The notes beneath the pieces are model-generated. The model was not told where the DNA came from. It searched no databases and was given only the letters and a program-made list of their open reading frames with translations. A DNA stretch of 64,000 nt. Origin: Acuticoccus yangtzensis (GTDB lineage Bacteria > Pseudomonadota > Alphaproteobacteria > Rhizobiales > Amorphaceae). The DNA is taken from the NCBI RefSeq assembly GCF_001927245.1, contig NZ_MJUX01000010.1, positions 62,001 through 126,000 of the forward strand. Reading direction: 5' to 3'. Positions 36,601-46,278 of this stretch are shown in pieces. The position numbers and the translations under genes are program-made. Numbering within the stretch: position 1 is the first letter of the stretch; every line of letters starts with the position of its first letter.

Positions 36601-39154
36601 GCCGGTGGGCGATCTGGGCCAGGGCCTCGAGCACGTCGTCGGCCGAATAGGGCTTCTTGATCGACGGGGTGCCGGGAGCGGCCTCGGCGGGCAGCTCCAT
36701 CGTCTCGCCATAGCCGGTGACGAAGACGTAAGGGATCCCCTTGGCGTTCAGCACGGGGATCAGCGGAAAGCTCGTCTCCCTGCCCAGGTTGACGTCTAGC
36801 ATGGCGATATCGACGGGCTCCTCGGCGACGATGCGCTGCGCATCGGCCAGACTCATCGCCGTCAAGACGTTGCCGAGCCCCTTCTCCAGGAGGAGCTGCT
36901 CGGCATCGAGCGCCATGATCATGTTGTCCTCCACCAGGAGGGCAGTGAGGCCTGTCAGCTCGGTTTCCGCAGGGGCCGGCTCCGGGGCGCGCGGTGCCGG
37001 GGCGGCGTTCGACGCGCCGAGGCTGATCACCTTGGACGGCAGGACGAAACGCGCCTCCAGACCCTTCAGGCGCCAGAAGAGCTCCGACTCGCCGCCGAGC
37101 TCATGCGGGATCGAGCGCTCGATGATGGTGGAGCCGAAGCCGCGCCGCGTCGGCGCCTGCACCGCAGGCCCCCCCGCCTCGCGCCAGCCGATGACGCACG
37201 AATCGGTGTCGTCCAGCGTCCAGTCCACGTGGACGATGCCGGTGGAATCGGACAGGGCGCCATATTTGGCCGAGTTCGTCACCATCTCGTGCATGACGAG
37301 GGCGAGGGTGGAGAAGGCCTCGGCATTGACGAGGACGGGCGGGCCGGAGAGCTCCACCCGACCGGCCTTCTCGCCGACATAGGCTTCGGCCTCGGTGCGG
37401 ATGAGCCCTTCCAGCGACTGCGCGGCGAAGGCCGAATCGGTGATCTGGTCGTGCGCCCGCGCCAGCGCCTGGATGCGCCCGCCGATGATCTTGGCGAAAT
37501 CGTCCACCGAGACGGCGCTGCCGCGGCTTTGCAGCACCACCGCGCGGATCACGGCGAGGATGTTGCGCACACGGTGGTTGAGCTCGGCGATGAGGAGCTC
37601 CTGGCGCTGCGAGGCGGCCTGGCGCACCCGCTCGTTCTCCTCGGTGAATTTGAGCAGCACTTCGAGGATGGCGACCCGCAGCGCCTCGGCCGATTTCCTC
37701 TCGGCGAGCGACCACAAGGCGGACTTGCCGCGCACCGTCTCCTGCCAGGCCTCGAAGCTCTTGCGCGGCGACAAGCGCGGCCCGTTGGGGCCGAAGCTCG
37801 TCTCCTTGTGGGCCGGATCGCCCGCCCAGGTGACGGTCTCGACGAGCTCGCGGCGGAAGAAGATCAGGTAGTCGCGCGGCGAGCGCGAGATCGGGATGGC
37901 GAGGATGCCGGCGGCGCGGTCCATGAAGTCGTGCGCCTTGGGATAGACGGCGGACAGCTCGCTGGTGGCGTAGACGCGGCTTGCGGCGGCGCGGTTGAGG
38001 AAGCGGGCGAGGCCTGGCATGTCGTCGGCGAAGGGGCAGATGCCTGAGGTCTTCACCTTGCCTTCGGACCACACCGCGAAGCCGTCGGCGGGGATCATCT
38101 CGCGAAAATCGGCGGCGAAGTTGATGAGCTCGTCCGGTGAGGGCGAGGTGGAGACGAGGCGGCCGACCACCTTGTCGTGGAGGTCGCGCGCGGCCTCTTC
38201 GCTTTGGCGCAGCGCTTTGGCGAGGCGCCCTTCGATGACGAGGGCGACGATCTGGCCGAACAGCTCCAAGGTCGCGCGCAGCTCCATGGACAGCCGCCGC
38301 GGCGCATAATGGTGCAGCGCGAACAGCCCCCACAGCTCGCCGCCGATGACGATGGAGATCGAGAAGGAGGCGCCGACCCCCATGTTGGTGAGATATTCGA
38401 CATGGATCGGCGACACCGCGCGGGTGACCGACAGCGACAGGTCGAGCACCGTCCCGTCCGGGCTGGTGGTGGGGACCACGGGGACGGTGGGATCGGCGAC
38501 GTCGGCGATGATGCGGGTGCGGTTCTTGACGTAGAGGCGCCGGGCCTGGGCGGGGATGTCCGTCGCCGGATAATTGAGGCCGAGGAAGGGCTCGATGCCG
38601 CGGCGCAGGGCTTCGGCGGTGACCTCGCCGGAGCCGTCCGGGGCGAAGCGGTAGAGCATCACGCGGTCGAAGCCGGTGACGGCGCGCAACTGGCGCACCG
38701 CTTCGGTGTAGAGCGCGTCCATGGAGGGGGTGCGCTCGATGCGCCCGATCATCGTCTTGACGAGGGTGCCGGAGGAGGCCGGGACGGGGATGACCGGCTC
38801 GACCTCGATGACGATGGAGGGGCCGGTGATGTGGATGGCGACGTCGAACCGGCGGCCGTTGCCGAAGAGGTCGATGCCGAAGAGGCGCTCGGAGCCTTCG
38901 CCGGGGGCAAGGCCCTGCAGGCGGTCGCGGATGTCGTGGAGGCTGGAGCCGGGCAGGAGGTCGGCGAGGGGCAGGCCCAGGCAGTCGTCGGGCGTGCGCC
39001 CGGTGATCTCGGCGATGTTGGCGGAGACGTGACTGATCATCCAGTCCATGGAGACGGCGACGAGGGTGCCGAAGGACTGGATGCGGCCGAGCAGGTGGAT
39101 GGGCTCCCGGTCGCAGTTGGAGAGATCCACGGGGAACGTCGGATCGTCCGTCAT
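36593..39154 (-). CDS. bphP: Bacteriophytochrome histidine kinase with receiver domain
   Basis: An 853-residue red/far-red photoreceptor. A PAS domain carries the biliverdin-binding Cys at residue 14 (SNCDREPIHLLGRIQSFG). The GAF domain has LNYPATDIPAQARRLY, the conserved Asp of the chromophore pocket. The PHY domain has the PRKSFE tongue motif. An HWE/HisKA_2 kinase follows (LNHRVRNILAVIRAV, His near residue 527), and a C-terminal receiver has its Asp in IAMLDVNLG near residue 787. The start overlaps the heme oxygenase stop (ATGA), so the operon couples chromophore and apoprotein synthesis. The output is probably phosphotransfer, possibly to a general stress or cyclic-di-GMP pathway. Confidence 0.95.
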   Translation of the reverse strand: MTDDPTFPVDLSNCDREPIHLLGRIQSFGTLVAVSMDWMISHVSANIAEITGRTPDDCLGLPLADLLPGSSLHDIRDRLQGLAPGEGSERLFGIDLFGNGRRFDVAIHITGPSIVIEVEPVIPVPASSGTLVKTMIGRIERTPSMDALYTEAVRQLRAVTGFDRVMLYRFAPDGSGEVTAEALRRGIEPFLGLNYPATDIPAQARRLYVKNRTRIIADVADPTVPVVPTTSPDGTVLDLSLSVTRAVSPIHVEYLTNMGVGASFSISIVIGGELWGLFALHHYAPRRLSMELRATLELFGQIVALVIEGRLAKALRQSEEAARDLHDKVVGRLVSTSPSPDELINFAADFREMIPADGFAVWSEGKVKTSGICPFADDMPGLARFLNRAAASRVYATSELSAVYPKAHDFMDRAAGILAIPISRSPRDYLIFFRRELVETVTWAGDPAHKETSFGPNGPRLSPRKSFEAWQETVRGKSALWSLAERKSAEALRVAILEVLLKFTEENERVRQAASQRQELLIAELNHRVRNILAVIRAVVLQSRGSAVSVDDFAKIIGGRIQALARAHDQITDSAFAAQSLEGLIRTEAEAYVGEKAGRVELSGPPVLVNAEAFSTLALVMHEMVTNSAKYGALSDSTGIVHVDWTLDDTDSCVIGWREAGGPAVQAPTRRGFGSTIIERSIPHELGGESELFWRLKGLEARFVLPSKVISLGASNAAPAPRAPEPAPAETELTGLTALLVEDNMIMALDAEQLLLEKGLGNVLTAMSLADAQRIVAEEPVDIAMLDVNLGRETSFPLIPVLNAKGIPYVFVTGYGETMELPAEAAPGTPSIKKPYSADDVLEALAQIAHRRG

Positions 39155-39945
39155 GAGGCCACGTCGAGGGTCAGCGGGCACGCCCTTTCAAACAGTTTAA
39201 ATGCAGCTTGCGCTGCCGCGCTCGTTCGCGCATGGTCGCCGGGACGAAGCGCCGGACAGAGCGCATCGAAGGCGGCGAAGACGGGGCCGGGCCGTGCGGC
39301 GGCCCGCAAGTAGGCTTCGCCCGGATTTCCGGCTCGGCCCGGCTTTCCTGCGCGGCGAGTCTCCTCGGTTGGTTCAGCCTGACGGGTTGGACCAGCGCCA
39401 CCGGCTTCGCGTGCCATCGGGCCGTCCGGAAGCCGGGGACCGCGTTCTTCTTCACGGCGCCGGCGCTGCGTGAGGATCATGCGCGCACCGAGCCGTGAAC
39501 CGTCCAGGACATAAACAACCCCGGCGGCTTCTGGAAGTCCCCCTTTTCCATTCAGGGGAAAGGCTCCGTCCAGGGAAAAGGGCATCGGCTCGGCAAAGGG
39601 GGGGCCGGACTGCGGATCGCGCGTTCCGAGGGGGGAACGGGGATGCAGGCCGAGAGCGGCGATGTCCGCTTCCAGAGCCTGCGTCAGCACCGGGCGCAGC
39701 GCGGCGACGGCGTCCGGCAGGTGCGGCGCCAGCCAGGCTTCGAGCACTGTGTGGCTGGCATGGGTCATCACGAGGAAGGCGTGATAGAGGCGGCGATCGG
39801 CCGGATCGACGATGCCGGCATAGCGTGCGTCGAGGGCGCGATGGACGCCGCCCGTGGCCGCGCTCAGATGCTGCCTGAGGCTGGCTGGATCGGTGCGGGC
39901 CGACCCTTCCAAGGACGACGGACAGGCAAGTTCGGGCATCTGCAA
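39151..39945 (-). CDS. bphO: Heme oxygenase (BphO), biliverdin supply for the phytochrome
   Basis: A 264-residue protein of the bacterial heme oxygenase family. It has the proximal-His region GGVHRALDARYAGI and the Gly-rich distal helix YVLDGSRLGARMI. It should cleave heme to biliverdin IX-alpha, CO and iron, providing the phytochrome chromophore. An insert near residues 160-215 rich in Arg/Glu/Gly/Pro (REAGGAGPTRQAEPTEETRR) lengthens it beyond the usual 200 or so residues and looks like repeat expansion in a loop. It is translationally coupled to bphP. The start may be this ATG or the one two codons later. Confidence 0.88.
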   Translation of the reverse strand: MQMPELACPSSLEGSARTDPASLRQHLSAATGGVHRALDARYAGIVDPADRRLYHAFLVMTHASHTVLEAWLAPHLPDAVAALRPVLTQALEADIAALGLHPRSPLGTRDPQSGPPFAEPMPFSLDGAFPLNGKGGLPEAAGVVYVLDGSRLGARMILTQRRRREEERGPRLPDGPMAREAGGAGPTRQAEPTEETRRAGKPGRAGNPGEAYLRAAARPGPVFAAFDALCPALRPGDHARTSAAAQAAFKLFERACPLTLDVAS

Positions 39946-40096
39946 CCTGTGAACCCCGGCGCAATTAATGCAGGGATCCGTTTTTGGACAGGGGCTTTTT
40001 TGGGCCCGCGTCCTTCGATGAGGATGTGCCGTTTTGCCCGAGCGGCCCGGCTGGCCCTCCTGCCGCGCCCTTCTGCCGCCCCTTCCGGCGGCGGCC

Positions 40097-41125
40097 TCAG
40101 GCTCCGGCGGGCGATCCGGCCTCGGCCGCCGGTACGGTTTCGGCGGCGCGCCGGGCTTCCATGAAGCGCCAGGCGGTGGCGATCAGGGTGTCGGGGTCGG
40201 AGTGGACCGCGCGCCAGTCGAGGCGCTCGGCGGCGCGCGCGGGGTCGGCGACGAGGAGCGGCGGGTCGCCCGGCCGGCGCGGGCGGATCTCGCGGCGCAC
40301 AGGGCGGCCGGTGATGCGCTCGGCATGGGCGAGGATCTCCAGCACCGATGTGCCCTTGCCGGTGCCGAGGTTGATCGCCTCGAAGCCGCTCAAGCGCCCG
40401 TCCAGCAGCCGGGCGATGGCTTTCACGTGGGCGCTCGCGAGGTCGAGCACGTGGACATAATCGCGCACGCAGGAGCCGTCCGGGGTGGGATAGTCGGCGC
40501 CGTTGACGCCGATGACCCGGTCCGGGTCGCCGGCGGCGGCGAGGACGAGCGGGACGAGGTGCGTCTCGGGGTCGTGGCGCTCGCCGATCTCGGCCTCGAA
40601 GCTGGCGCCGGCGGCGTTGAAGTAGCGCAGGGCGACGGCGTTGAGGCCGTAGGCGGCGGCGGCGTCGCGCAGCATGGTCTCGACCATCAACTTGGTGCGG
40701 CCATAGGTGTTGACCGGCGCGCACGGGGTCTCCTCGGTGATGGGGAGCACTTCGGGCTGGCCGTAGACCGAGCAGGTGGAGGAGAGGACGAAGGCCTTCA
40801 CCTCGTGCGCCAGAGCGCGGCTGACGAGGGTGAGGGAGCCTGCAACGTTGACGCGGTAGAAGTGCAGCGGGTCGGCCACGGAGTGAGCGACTTCGGACAG
40901 CGCGGCGAAGTGGATGACGGCGGCCGGCTTCCACTTCGCGAAGACGGCGTCGAGACGGACTTCGTCGGCGATGTCGCCCGCTTCGAAGGGGCCCCATTGC
41001 ACGGCGTCCGTGTGGCCCTTGAGGAGGTTGTCGTAGACGACGGGCCGGTAGCCCTCGGCGGCGAGGGCGCGGGCCGTGTGTGCGCCGATATAGCCGGCGC
41101 CGCCGGTCACGAGGATGGTCGTCAT
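40097..41125 (-). CDS. galE: UDP-glucose 4-epimerase
   Basis: GalE interconverts UDP-glucose and UDP-galactose for polysaccharide synthesis. The 342-residue protein has the NAD-binding loop TGGAGYIGAHTARAL at residues 7-21. It also has the SSTCSVYG active-site serine region, YGRTKLMVE (Tyr-x-x-x-Lys) and LRYFNAAGAS. An AGGAC box lies upstream of the ATG. It is followed by a gap and then the bphO-bphP operon on the same strand, and is preceded on that strand by a glycan-related hypothetical protein. Confidence 0.95.
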   Translation of the reverse strand: MTTILVTGGAGYIGAHTARALAAEGYRPVVYDNLLKGHTDAVQWGPFEAGDIADEVRLDAVFAKWKPAAVIHFAALSEVAHSVADPLHFYRVNVAGSLTLVSRALAHEVKAFVLSSTCSVYGQPEVLPITEETPCAPVNTYGRTKLMVETMLRDAAAAYGLNAVALRYFNAAGASFEAEIGERHDPETHLVPLVLAAAGDPDRVIGVNGADYPTPDGSCVRDYVHVLDLASAHVKAIARLLDGRLSGFEAINLGTGKGTSVLEILAHAERITGRPVRREIRPRRPGDPPLLVADPARAAERLDWRAVHSDPDTLIATAWRFMEARRAAETVPAAEAGSPAGA

Positions 41126-41226
41126 CTGATGAGTCCTAAAAATATTGCTTGAGCCAATGCCAGAAGCTCTGCCGTCAGGCGGCCATTCGCCTTTTCCGAA
41201 CCTTCAGCGTGGCACGGCCCATGCCA

Positions 41227-41940
41227 TCACAACGCCGTGACGACGATCTTGTGGATGCCGACGGCGAGGGTGCGCGGGTCGCCCTGGGGGGTGAGGTCCA
41301 CCTTGGCGCCGATCGACAGCTTCACGTCCGTCAAGGCGGCGCCTGCGGAGCCGGGGACGGCGTCGAAGGTGGCGCTCTTGCGGATCGTCCCATCGGGGCA
41401 CTTGGTCTGGTCGTAGCTCGCCGGGGTCCGGCCGTCGCACGAGATGGTGAGCCCGTTCAGCGTCTTGTCGTTGATGCTGATGACCACGTAGACGTCCACC
41501 CTGCGCGGCTGGCGGCGCGTCACGGGAAGGGTGAAGGTTGCGCTGTTCTCACGCCCGATCCAGTGGTAGCCGAGGCCGTCCCCGCGCGCCTCGTAGGTGT
41601 AGAAGGCGGGATGGTCGAATCCCATGTCGAGCCACAGGGTGGCCGAGGCCTGTTCGGCCACGGGGTGATCCGGCACCAGGTCCGGCACCAGGGCGACATT
41701 CTTGGCATAAAGGGTGCTGAGGGTGGTTTCCAGCGCCCCGAGACGCTCCTCGACGGCGGACAACCTGCGTTCGGAATCCAAGACTCGGGCCCTTTTTCGT
41801 GCGCGGTTCGTGCGCGGTTTCGTGCGCGGTCCACAGGCCGCCGCGAGCATCTTCGCGTGCCCGGGCCAAGCCGCGGATGGATCGCTCAGCGGGTATCCTC
41901 TTAACCAAGCCACTTCAAGACCAAAGCCAGCGCGCGGCAT
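41227..41940 (-). CDS. Glycan-associated protein of unknown function
   Basis: A 237-residue protein without a signal peptide. After a basic N terminus, residues 55-80 form a heptad-like coiled segment (RLSAVEERLGALETTLSTLY). The rest resembles the beta-sandwich modules found beside capsule glycosyltransferases (GLGYHWIGRENSATFTLPV, then DVYVVISINDKTLNGLTISC). A similar module appears at the end of the first protein in the window. A start at the internal ATG (41850) is also possible. Involvement in surface polysaccharide assembly is inferred from this similarity and from the adjacent galE and glycosyltransferase genes. Confidence 0.6.
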   Translation of the reverse strand: MPRAGFGLEVAWLRGYPLSDPSAAWPGHAKMLAAACGPRTKPRTNRARKRARVLDSERRLSAVEERLGALETTLSTLYAKNVALVPDLVPDHPVAEQASATLWLDMGFDHPAFYTYEARGDGLGYHWIGRENSATFTLPVTRRQPRRVDVYVVISINDKTLNGLTISCDGRTPASYDQTKCPDGTIRKSATFDAVPGSAGAALTDVKLSIGAKVDLTPQGDPRTLAVGIHKIVVTAL

Positions 41941-42136
41941 CTTTAGGTTGTGTTAATGTGGGGCGCACATCGTAACGGCGCAAGCGGGGAATGGGGCAGG
42001 AGCCTCCCCCCGCCCGAGGATCGCCGACACTCGGACCGGACGAGGTTCGGATCGGCCGAGACTTGGATTGGACGGCACTCGGATTGGGACGAGACTTGGA
42101 AGGGGCGCGTGTCGATGCTAGCCGACGAGGTGAGAT

Positions 42137-42655
42137 ATGACGGGAAGGTCTGGAGCGGCGATGACGACGTTCGACGAGGCGCTCGACTTCGCGCAGGCGC
42201 GGGCCGACCACCTGGACGAGACGGTGCGGGTTCTGATGCGCACCCGCGCCCCGATGCACACGGCGACCCAGCCGCGCACCCCGCTCGGCACCCTCACCGG
42301 TCCGGCGGCGGCGGCGCTGAACGCGGATCTTCTCTCCCAGGTGCCGGGGCGGCGCCTCACCGACACGCAGAGCCTTCTCGTCCTGGCGGCGGTCGCCCGT
42401 CATCAGGCGGTCGACATCGTGGTGGCGGCGGAACCGCAGGACGCGGCCCGTCTCGCCGCCTTGCGGATCGGCCTCGACGGGATCGTGGCGGCGGGCACGG
42501 TCCCCCATCCGGCCGACGGACCGGCGGTCAGGCGGGCGCGCTTCGGGATCCGCCGGGATGACGGCACGGCGCCGCGCCTGGCGGCGATCCACCTCAGCCT
42601 CGGCGAACCCGGCAGCATCGGCCTCACCCACCTCGCCGTGGAGCCGGTGGCATGA
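42137..42655 (+). CDS. Uncharacterised protein preceding a large glycosyltransferase
   Basis: A 172-residue protein (164 from the ATG at 42161). It is Ala/Arg/Leu-rich with an alternating helix-strand pattern and a repeated H-L-DG-IVAAG-like segment. No signal peptide or membrane helix is evident. GAGG lies six bases before the 42137 ATG, and GGAG precedes the 42161 ATG. It overlaps the large glycosyltransferase gene by four bases (ATGA), so the products are made together and probably act in the same pathway. I do not recognise the family. Confidence 0.6.
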   Translation: MTGRSGAAMTTFDEALDFAQARADHLDETVRVLMRTRAPMHTATQPRTPLGTLTGPAAAALNADLLSQVPGRRLTDTQSLLVLAAVARHQAVDIVVAAEPQDAARLAALRIGLDGIVAAGTVPHPADGPAVRRARFGIRRDDGTAPRLAAIHLSLGEPGSIGLTHLAVEPVA

Positions 42656-45600
42656 CGATGCTGGGCGAGACGACGCGTGAGGCCACAGGAGCAGAGACCC
42701 GAGGAGAGCCCCGAGCGGCAGAGGCCATAGGGGTAGAGCCCGGAGGAGCAGAGGCCATAGGGGCAGAGCCCACAGGAGCAGAAGGAGAGACCCGGACGAA
42801 GGAGAGGGCACAGGCCACAATGACGGCGAACGGCGGCAGAGGGCCGGACGACGTGCTGGACGCCGTGCCGGGCGGGGCATTCGGCGAGGCCTTCCCCGAG
42901 GCGCCGGGCGAGGTGGTGACGATCGACGACGTGCTGATGCGCTTCGGCGGCGAGGACACGCTGCTCGGCATCGTCGACCTCGTGCGCCGCGCCCCCTCCC
43001 CCAACGCGGTGGCGGCGATCCGGCGCGAGCTCGCCCGGCGCATCGGCGCCGGCAAGGACGGCCCCACCTACCGCGCCTTCGACGCGCTCCTCGGCTATCA
43101 GTCCGGCGCGGTGAAGGTCGAGGCTCTGGTGGAGGCCCTCTCGGCGAGCGTCAGGGCCGACCCTTCCGCCTACCCGCCTTACAACGTGCTGGACTATGCC
43201 GGAACGCGGCTTCCTTCGGTGCACACGCCCGCCTTCAGGGCGCTGATGCTGGAGGCGGCGGCGCGCAATCCGGAGCTTGCCGTCGGCGCCCCGGTCTGGG
43301 CCGGCCCGCGGGAACGTCCGGCCGCCTTCGCCCTCCTCCTCGGCCACGCCAAGGCGGACGGGCTGACGCCGCGTGTGGCGATGGCGCTCCTGCGCCTCGC
43401 CCGGCTGGTCTCGGACGGGCACTTCCGCACCGCCTTCCACCACCTGTGGCACATGCTGCCTCCCGCCTCTGCCACGAGCCCGGTCGGCGCCGTCTCTGCC
43501 GAAGCCGCCGCCCACGAGGATGCACCGGCGGGCCTCGTGGTGGAGGCGATGGGCCTCGCCCTCCTGGAAGCCGGCCAGCACGAGGGCGATCTCGCTGCCC
43601 TCCTCTTCGCCGCCCGCGACGCCCGTCACGGGACTGATGCGGCGCTCACCTATGCCTGCGCGCTCATCGACACCCGCTGCGAGCGGCTGGAGGCCGCCGC
43701 CCGCGCCTTCAGGCGCCTGACCGGCGATCCCGTCTTCGGCCCGCGCGCCGCCACCGAGGCGAGCCGCATCGACCTCCTCCTTCTGGAGCGCGAGCTCGCC
43801 AAAGCCTCGCCCCGGCGCCAGCGCACCGAGCTCGCCGCCATGCTGCAGCGCGTCGCCGCCGCCGGCGCCCCGGTACCCCGGAGCCTTGCCGTGCATCTGG
43901 CCGACATCGCCCTCTCGGCCGAGCGGCTCGACGTGCTCGCCCTCCTGAAGACCATGGCGGAGCGCACCGAAGGCGGCGCCGAAGCCCTCGCCGGCGCCGT
44001 CGCCGAAGAGATCCACGCCGGCTTCGGCCACCCCGCCATCGCGGACGAGGCGCTGCCGGCGGGCGTCGCGACCCGCGTGCGGCTGATGGCCGAGGCGCTG
44101 CGCCGGGCCGGGCGCGGCCACGCCGCCTTCATGCTGCAGAGCCTCCTCGGCGCGCCGGACGGGGCACAGGACCCCATCGCCGCGCTCGACTTCTATTTCG
44201 CCGCCGTCGGCGCGGGCGACCTGATGGGCGGCCGCCCCGGCCTTGCCGAAGTCACCCGCCTTTATGCCGACCGCCTGAAGGACGCCGCCTGGCCGCAGAG
44301 CACGGCCGGCCTGCCCTGGCCCTACTACGCCCTCACCGGCCTGTCGGACGCGCTGCCGGATCGCGCTCTGCCAGAGAGCGCTCTACCAGATCGCGCTTTG
44401 TCGGAGAGCGCTTCGGGATGGCCGAAGATCTCGATCATCGTCCCGTCATTCAACCAGCGCCAATATGTCGAGGAGACGATCCTCTCGATCGTCAACCAGA
44501 ACTATCCGAACCTCGAAATCATCGTCTTCGACGCCGGCTCCACCGACGGCACGCTGGACGTCTTCGAGCGCTACAAGAGCCACTTCGACGTCTTCGTGGT
44601 GGAGCCGGACAAAGGCCAGTCGGACGCCATCAACAAGGGCATGAGCCGGGCCACCGGCGACCTCCTCTACTGGCTCAACACCGACGACATGCTGGCACCC
44701 GGCGCCCTCCACGCGATCGGCCGCACCTACGCCGAAACCGGCTCCGACATCATCGCCGGCTACTGCATCGAGACCTCCAACCGCATGATGCGGCTCCTCA
44801 ACCTGCCCCAGGCCGAGGAGCGCGACTTCACCCCCGAAGACATCACCGACCTCTTCGGGCGCTGGCTGAAGGGCGACTATTTCTACCAGCCCGAGGTGAT
44901 GTTCACCCGCTCCATCTGGGAGAAGGCGGGCGGCAAGGTGCGGCTCGACGCCCACTATGCGATGGACTTCGAGTTCTGGCTGCGCTGCACCAAGCTCGGC
45001 GCCACCTATACCCGCGTGCGCGCCCCCATCGCCTTCTTCAGAAAGCACGCCGAGCAGAAGACCGACGACCTGCCCGACTGCATCGACGAGCAGGCCGGCC
45101 TCATCCTGGAAAACGGCTTCGCCGAGACGCTGCCCGCCCGCACGGCCGCCGTCCGCCGCCTCGCCCGCCGCTTCGCCACCTCCGGCAAGCGCGTCGCCGT
45201 CGTCTCCAAGCGCTACGCGAAGATCTTCGCCGCCAACGTCCACACCGAGCTCGACACCCACGAGACGCGCTACCAGGTCGAGTTCTTCGACAGCCCCGAG
45301 GCCTTCGACCCGAGACAGGTCGATCTCATTATCAACCTGTGCCACGTGCTGGGCGACTATTCGGACACCCTGCGCTACCGCCACCGCGGTTTCGCCGGGC
45401 CGATCGTCGGCTGGTTCTGGGACAACCATCACACCTATTTCGAGAACGCCCACACCGCGCGCGTGCTCGACTTCGTGTGTCCGAGCCACGTCCTCTTCGC
45501 CGATTATCTGAGGAACCGGGATGCGGTCTCGCTGGACGCGGTGCCGCTCTGCGTCACCCAGTGGACGGCGCGCAATGCGAGGACGCTCTACCGCCGCTTC

Positions 45601-46116
45601 GGCGGCGGCGCGCGCGACGAGCGGCTCTATGGCGGCTTCGTGCGCTACAACATGGGCTCGAAGCGCAACCAGCTCGTGCTGGACCTCATCGGGACCGACG
45701 CGCCGCACGCGCTCTATCTGCTCGACGAGATGAATCTGGCGCCTTATTTCGGCAAGAGCGCCGGCGAGCGCTTCGCCGACTGGTGCGGCTACAAGACATC
45801 GCTGTGCCTGCCGCTGCGCAACGACCTCTCCCAGCGCTTCTTCGACGCCTGGCTGACCGGACAGATCCCCGTGGTGCCACGCGGCCTCGTCCCGGCGCTG
45901 GAGTTCTTGGGGGCGGACGCGTTGGAGCGGCACGTCGCGGTGTTCGAGGACTATACGCCCGCCGCCGTCCACGCCGCCCACGCCGAGGCGCTGGCGAAAT
46001 GGAACGCAGCCGGCCAGGACGGGGCGGACGCGCGCCACGCTTTGGCACGCGACCACCACATGTTCGCCAACCGGGTGAGCGAGATCATCGACAAGGTGCT
46101 GGCCGCGGCCGAATGA
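42652..46116 (+). CDS. Large multi-domain glycosyltransferase (GT2 plus C-terminal GT-B-like)
   Basis: A 1154-residue cytoplasmic protein. Residues 1-60 are low-complexity (GAEAIGAEPTGAE repeats). Residues 65-570 are helical and TPR-like without a clear family. A DALPDRALPESALPDRALSE repeat leads into a GT-A family 2 domain at about 580-800 (ISIIVPSFNQRQYVEETILS, IIVFDAGSTDGT, LLYWLNTDDM with the DxD-like motif). The final 330 residues form a second, CgeB/GT-B-like part (GWFWDNHHTYFENAHTARVL, QLVLDLIGTD, SLCLPLRNDLSQRFFDAW, then QIPVVPRGLVPA). Such fusions build complex surface glycans. Donors and acceptors are unknown. It is coupled to the upstream gene by overlap. Confidence 0.85.
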   Translation: MTMLGETTREATGAETRGEPRAAEAIGVEPGGAEAIGAEPTGAEGETRTKERAQATMTANGGRGPDDVLDAVPGGAFGEAFPEAPGEVVTIDDVLMRFGGEDTLLGIVDLVRRAPSPNAVAAIRRELARRIGAGKDGPTYRAFDALLGYQSGAVKVEALVEALSASVRADPSAYPPYNVLDYAGTRLPSVHTPAFRALMLEAAARNPELAVGAPVWAGPRERPAAFALLLGHAKADGLTPRVAMALLRLARLVSDGHFRTAFHHLWHMLPPASATSPVGAVSAEAAAHEDAPAGLVVEAMGLALLEAGQHEGDLAALLFAARDARHGTDAALTYACALIDTRCERLEAAARAFRRLTGDPVFGPRAATEASRIDLLLLERELAKASPRRQRTELAAMLQRVAAAGAPVPRSLAVHLADIALSAERLDVLALLKTMAERTEGGAEALAGAVAEEIHAGFGHPAIADEALPAGVATRVRLMAEALRRAGRGHAAFMLQSLLGAPDGAQDPIAALDFYFAAVGAGDLMGGRPGLAEVTRLYADRLKDAAWPQSTAGLPWPYYALTGLSDALPDRALPESALPDRALSESASGWPKISIIVPSFNQRQYVEETILSIVNQNYPNLEIIVFDAGSTDGTLDVFERYKSHFDVFVVEPDKGQSDAINKGMSRATGDLLYWLNTDDMLAPGALHAIGRTYAETGSDIIAGYCIETSNRMMRLLNLPQAEERDFTPEDITDLFGRWLKGDYFYQPEVMFTRSIWEKAGGKVRLDAHYAMDFEFWLRCTKLGATYTRVRAPIAFFRKHAEQKTDDLPDCIDEQAGLILENGFAETLPARTAAVRRLARRFATSGKRVAVVSKRYAKIFAANVHTELDTHETRYQVEFFDSPEAFDPRQVDLIINLCHVLGDYSDTLRYRHRGFAGPIVGWFWDNHHTYFENAHTARVLDFVCPSHVLFADYLRNRDAVSLDAVPLCVTQWTARNARTLYRRFGGGARDERLYGGFVRYNMGSKRNQLVLDLIGTDAPHALYLLDEMNLAPYFGKSAGERFADWCGYKTSLCLPLRNDLSQRFFDAWLTGQIPVVPRGLVPALEFLGADALERHVAVFEDYTPAAVHAAHAEALAKWNAAGQDGADARHALARDHHMFANRVSEIIDKVLAAAE

Positions 46117-46159
46117 GGCGGGGCCGGTCGAGGCGGGCTGGCGGGTGAGGCGGGAAGGG

Positions 46160-46278
46160 GGCTCGGGTCCCTCCAAAAAACAGGGGGGCCGCCTGCTTTT
46201 CGAAGCCCGCCATCGCCGCGGCACGCCCTGACGCAGACGGGCCCGGAGCGCAAGGGCCGCTGCGCTTGAACCCTTGCA
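46160..46278 (-). repeat. Dispersed repeat, family B, copy 1
   Basis: On the minus strand this begins with TGCAAGGGTTCAAGCGCAGC and continues GGCCCTTGCG (30 bases, 46249-46278), which is identical to 55586-55615. It ends with TTTGGAGGGACCCGAGCC near 46160, matching TTGGAGGGTCCCGAGCC at the end of the second copy. The 30-mer folds on itself (CGCAAGGG with CCCTTGCA). The surrounding gap 46117-46731 has no gene that I can support. Confidence 0.7.
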
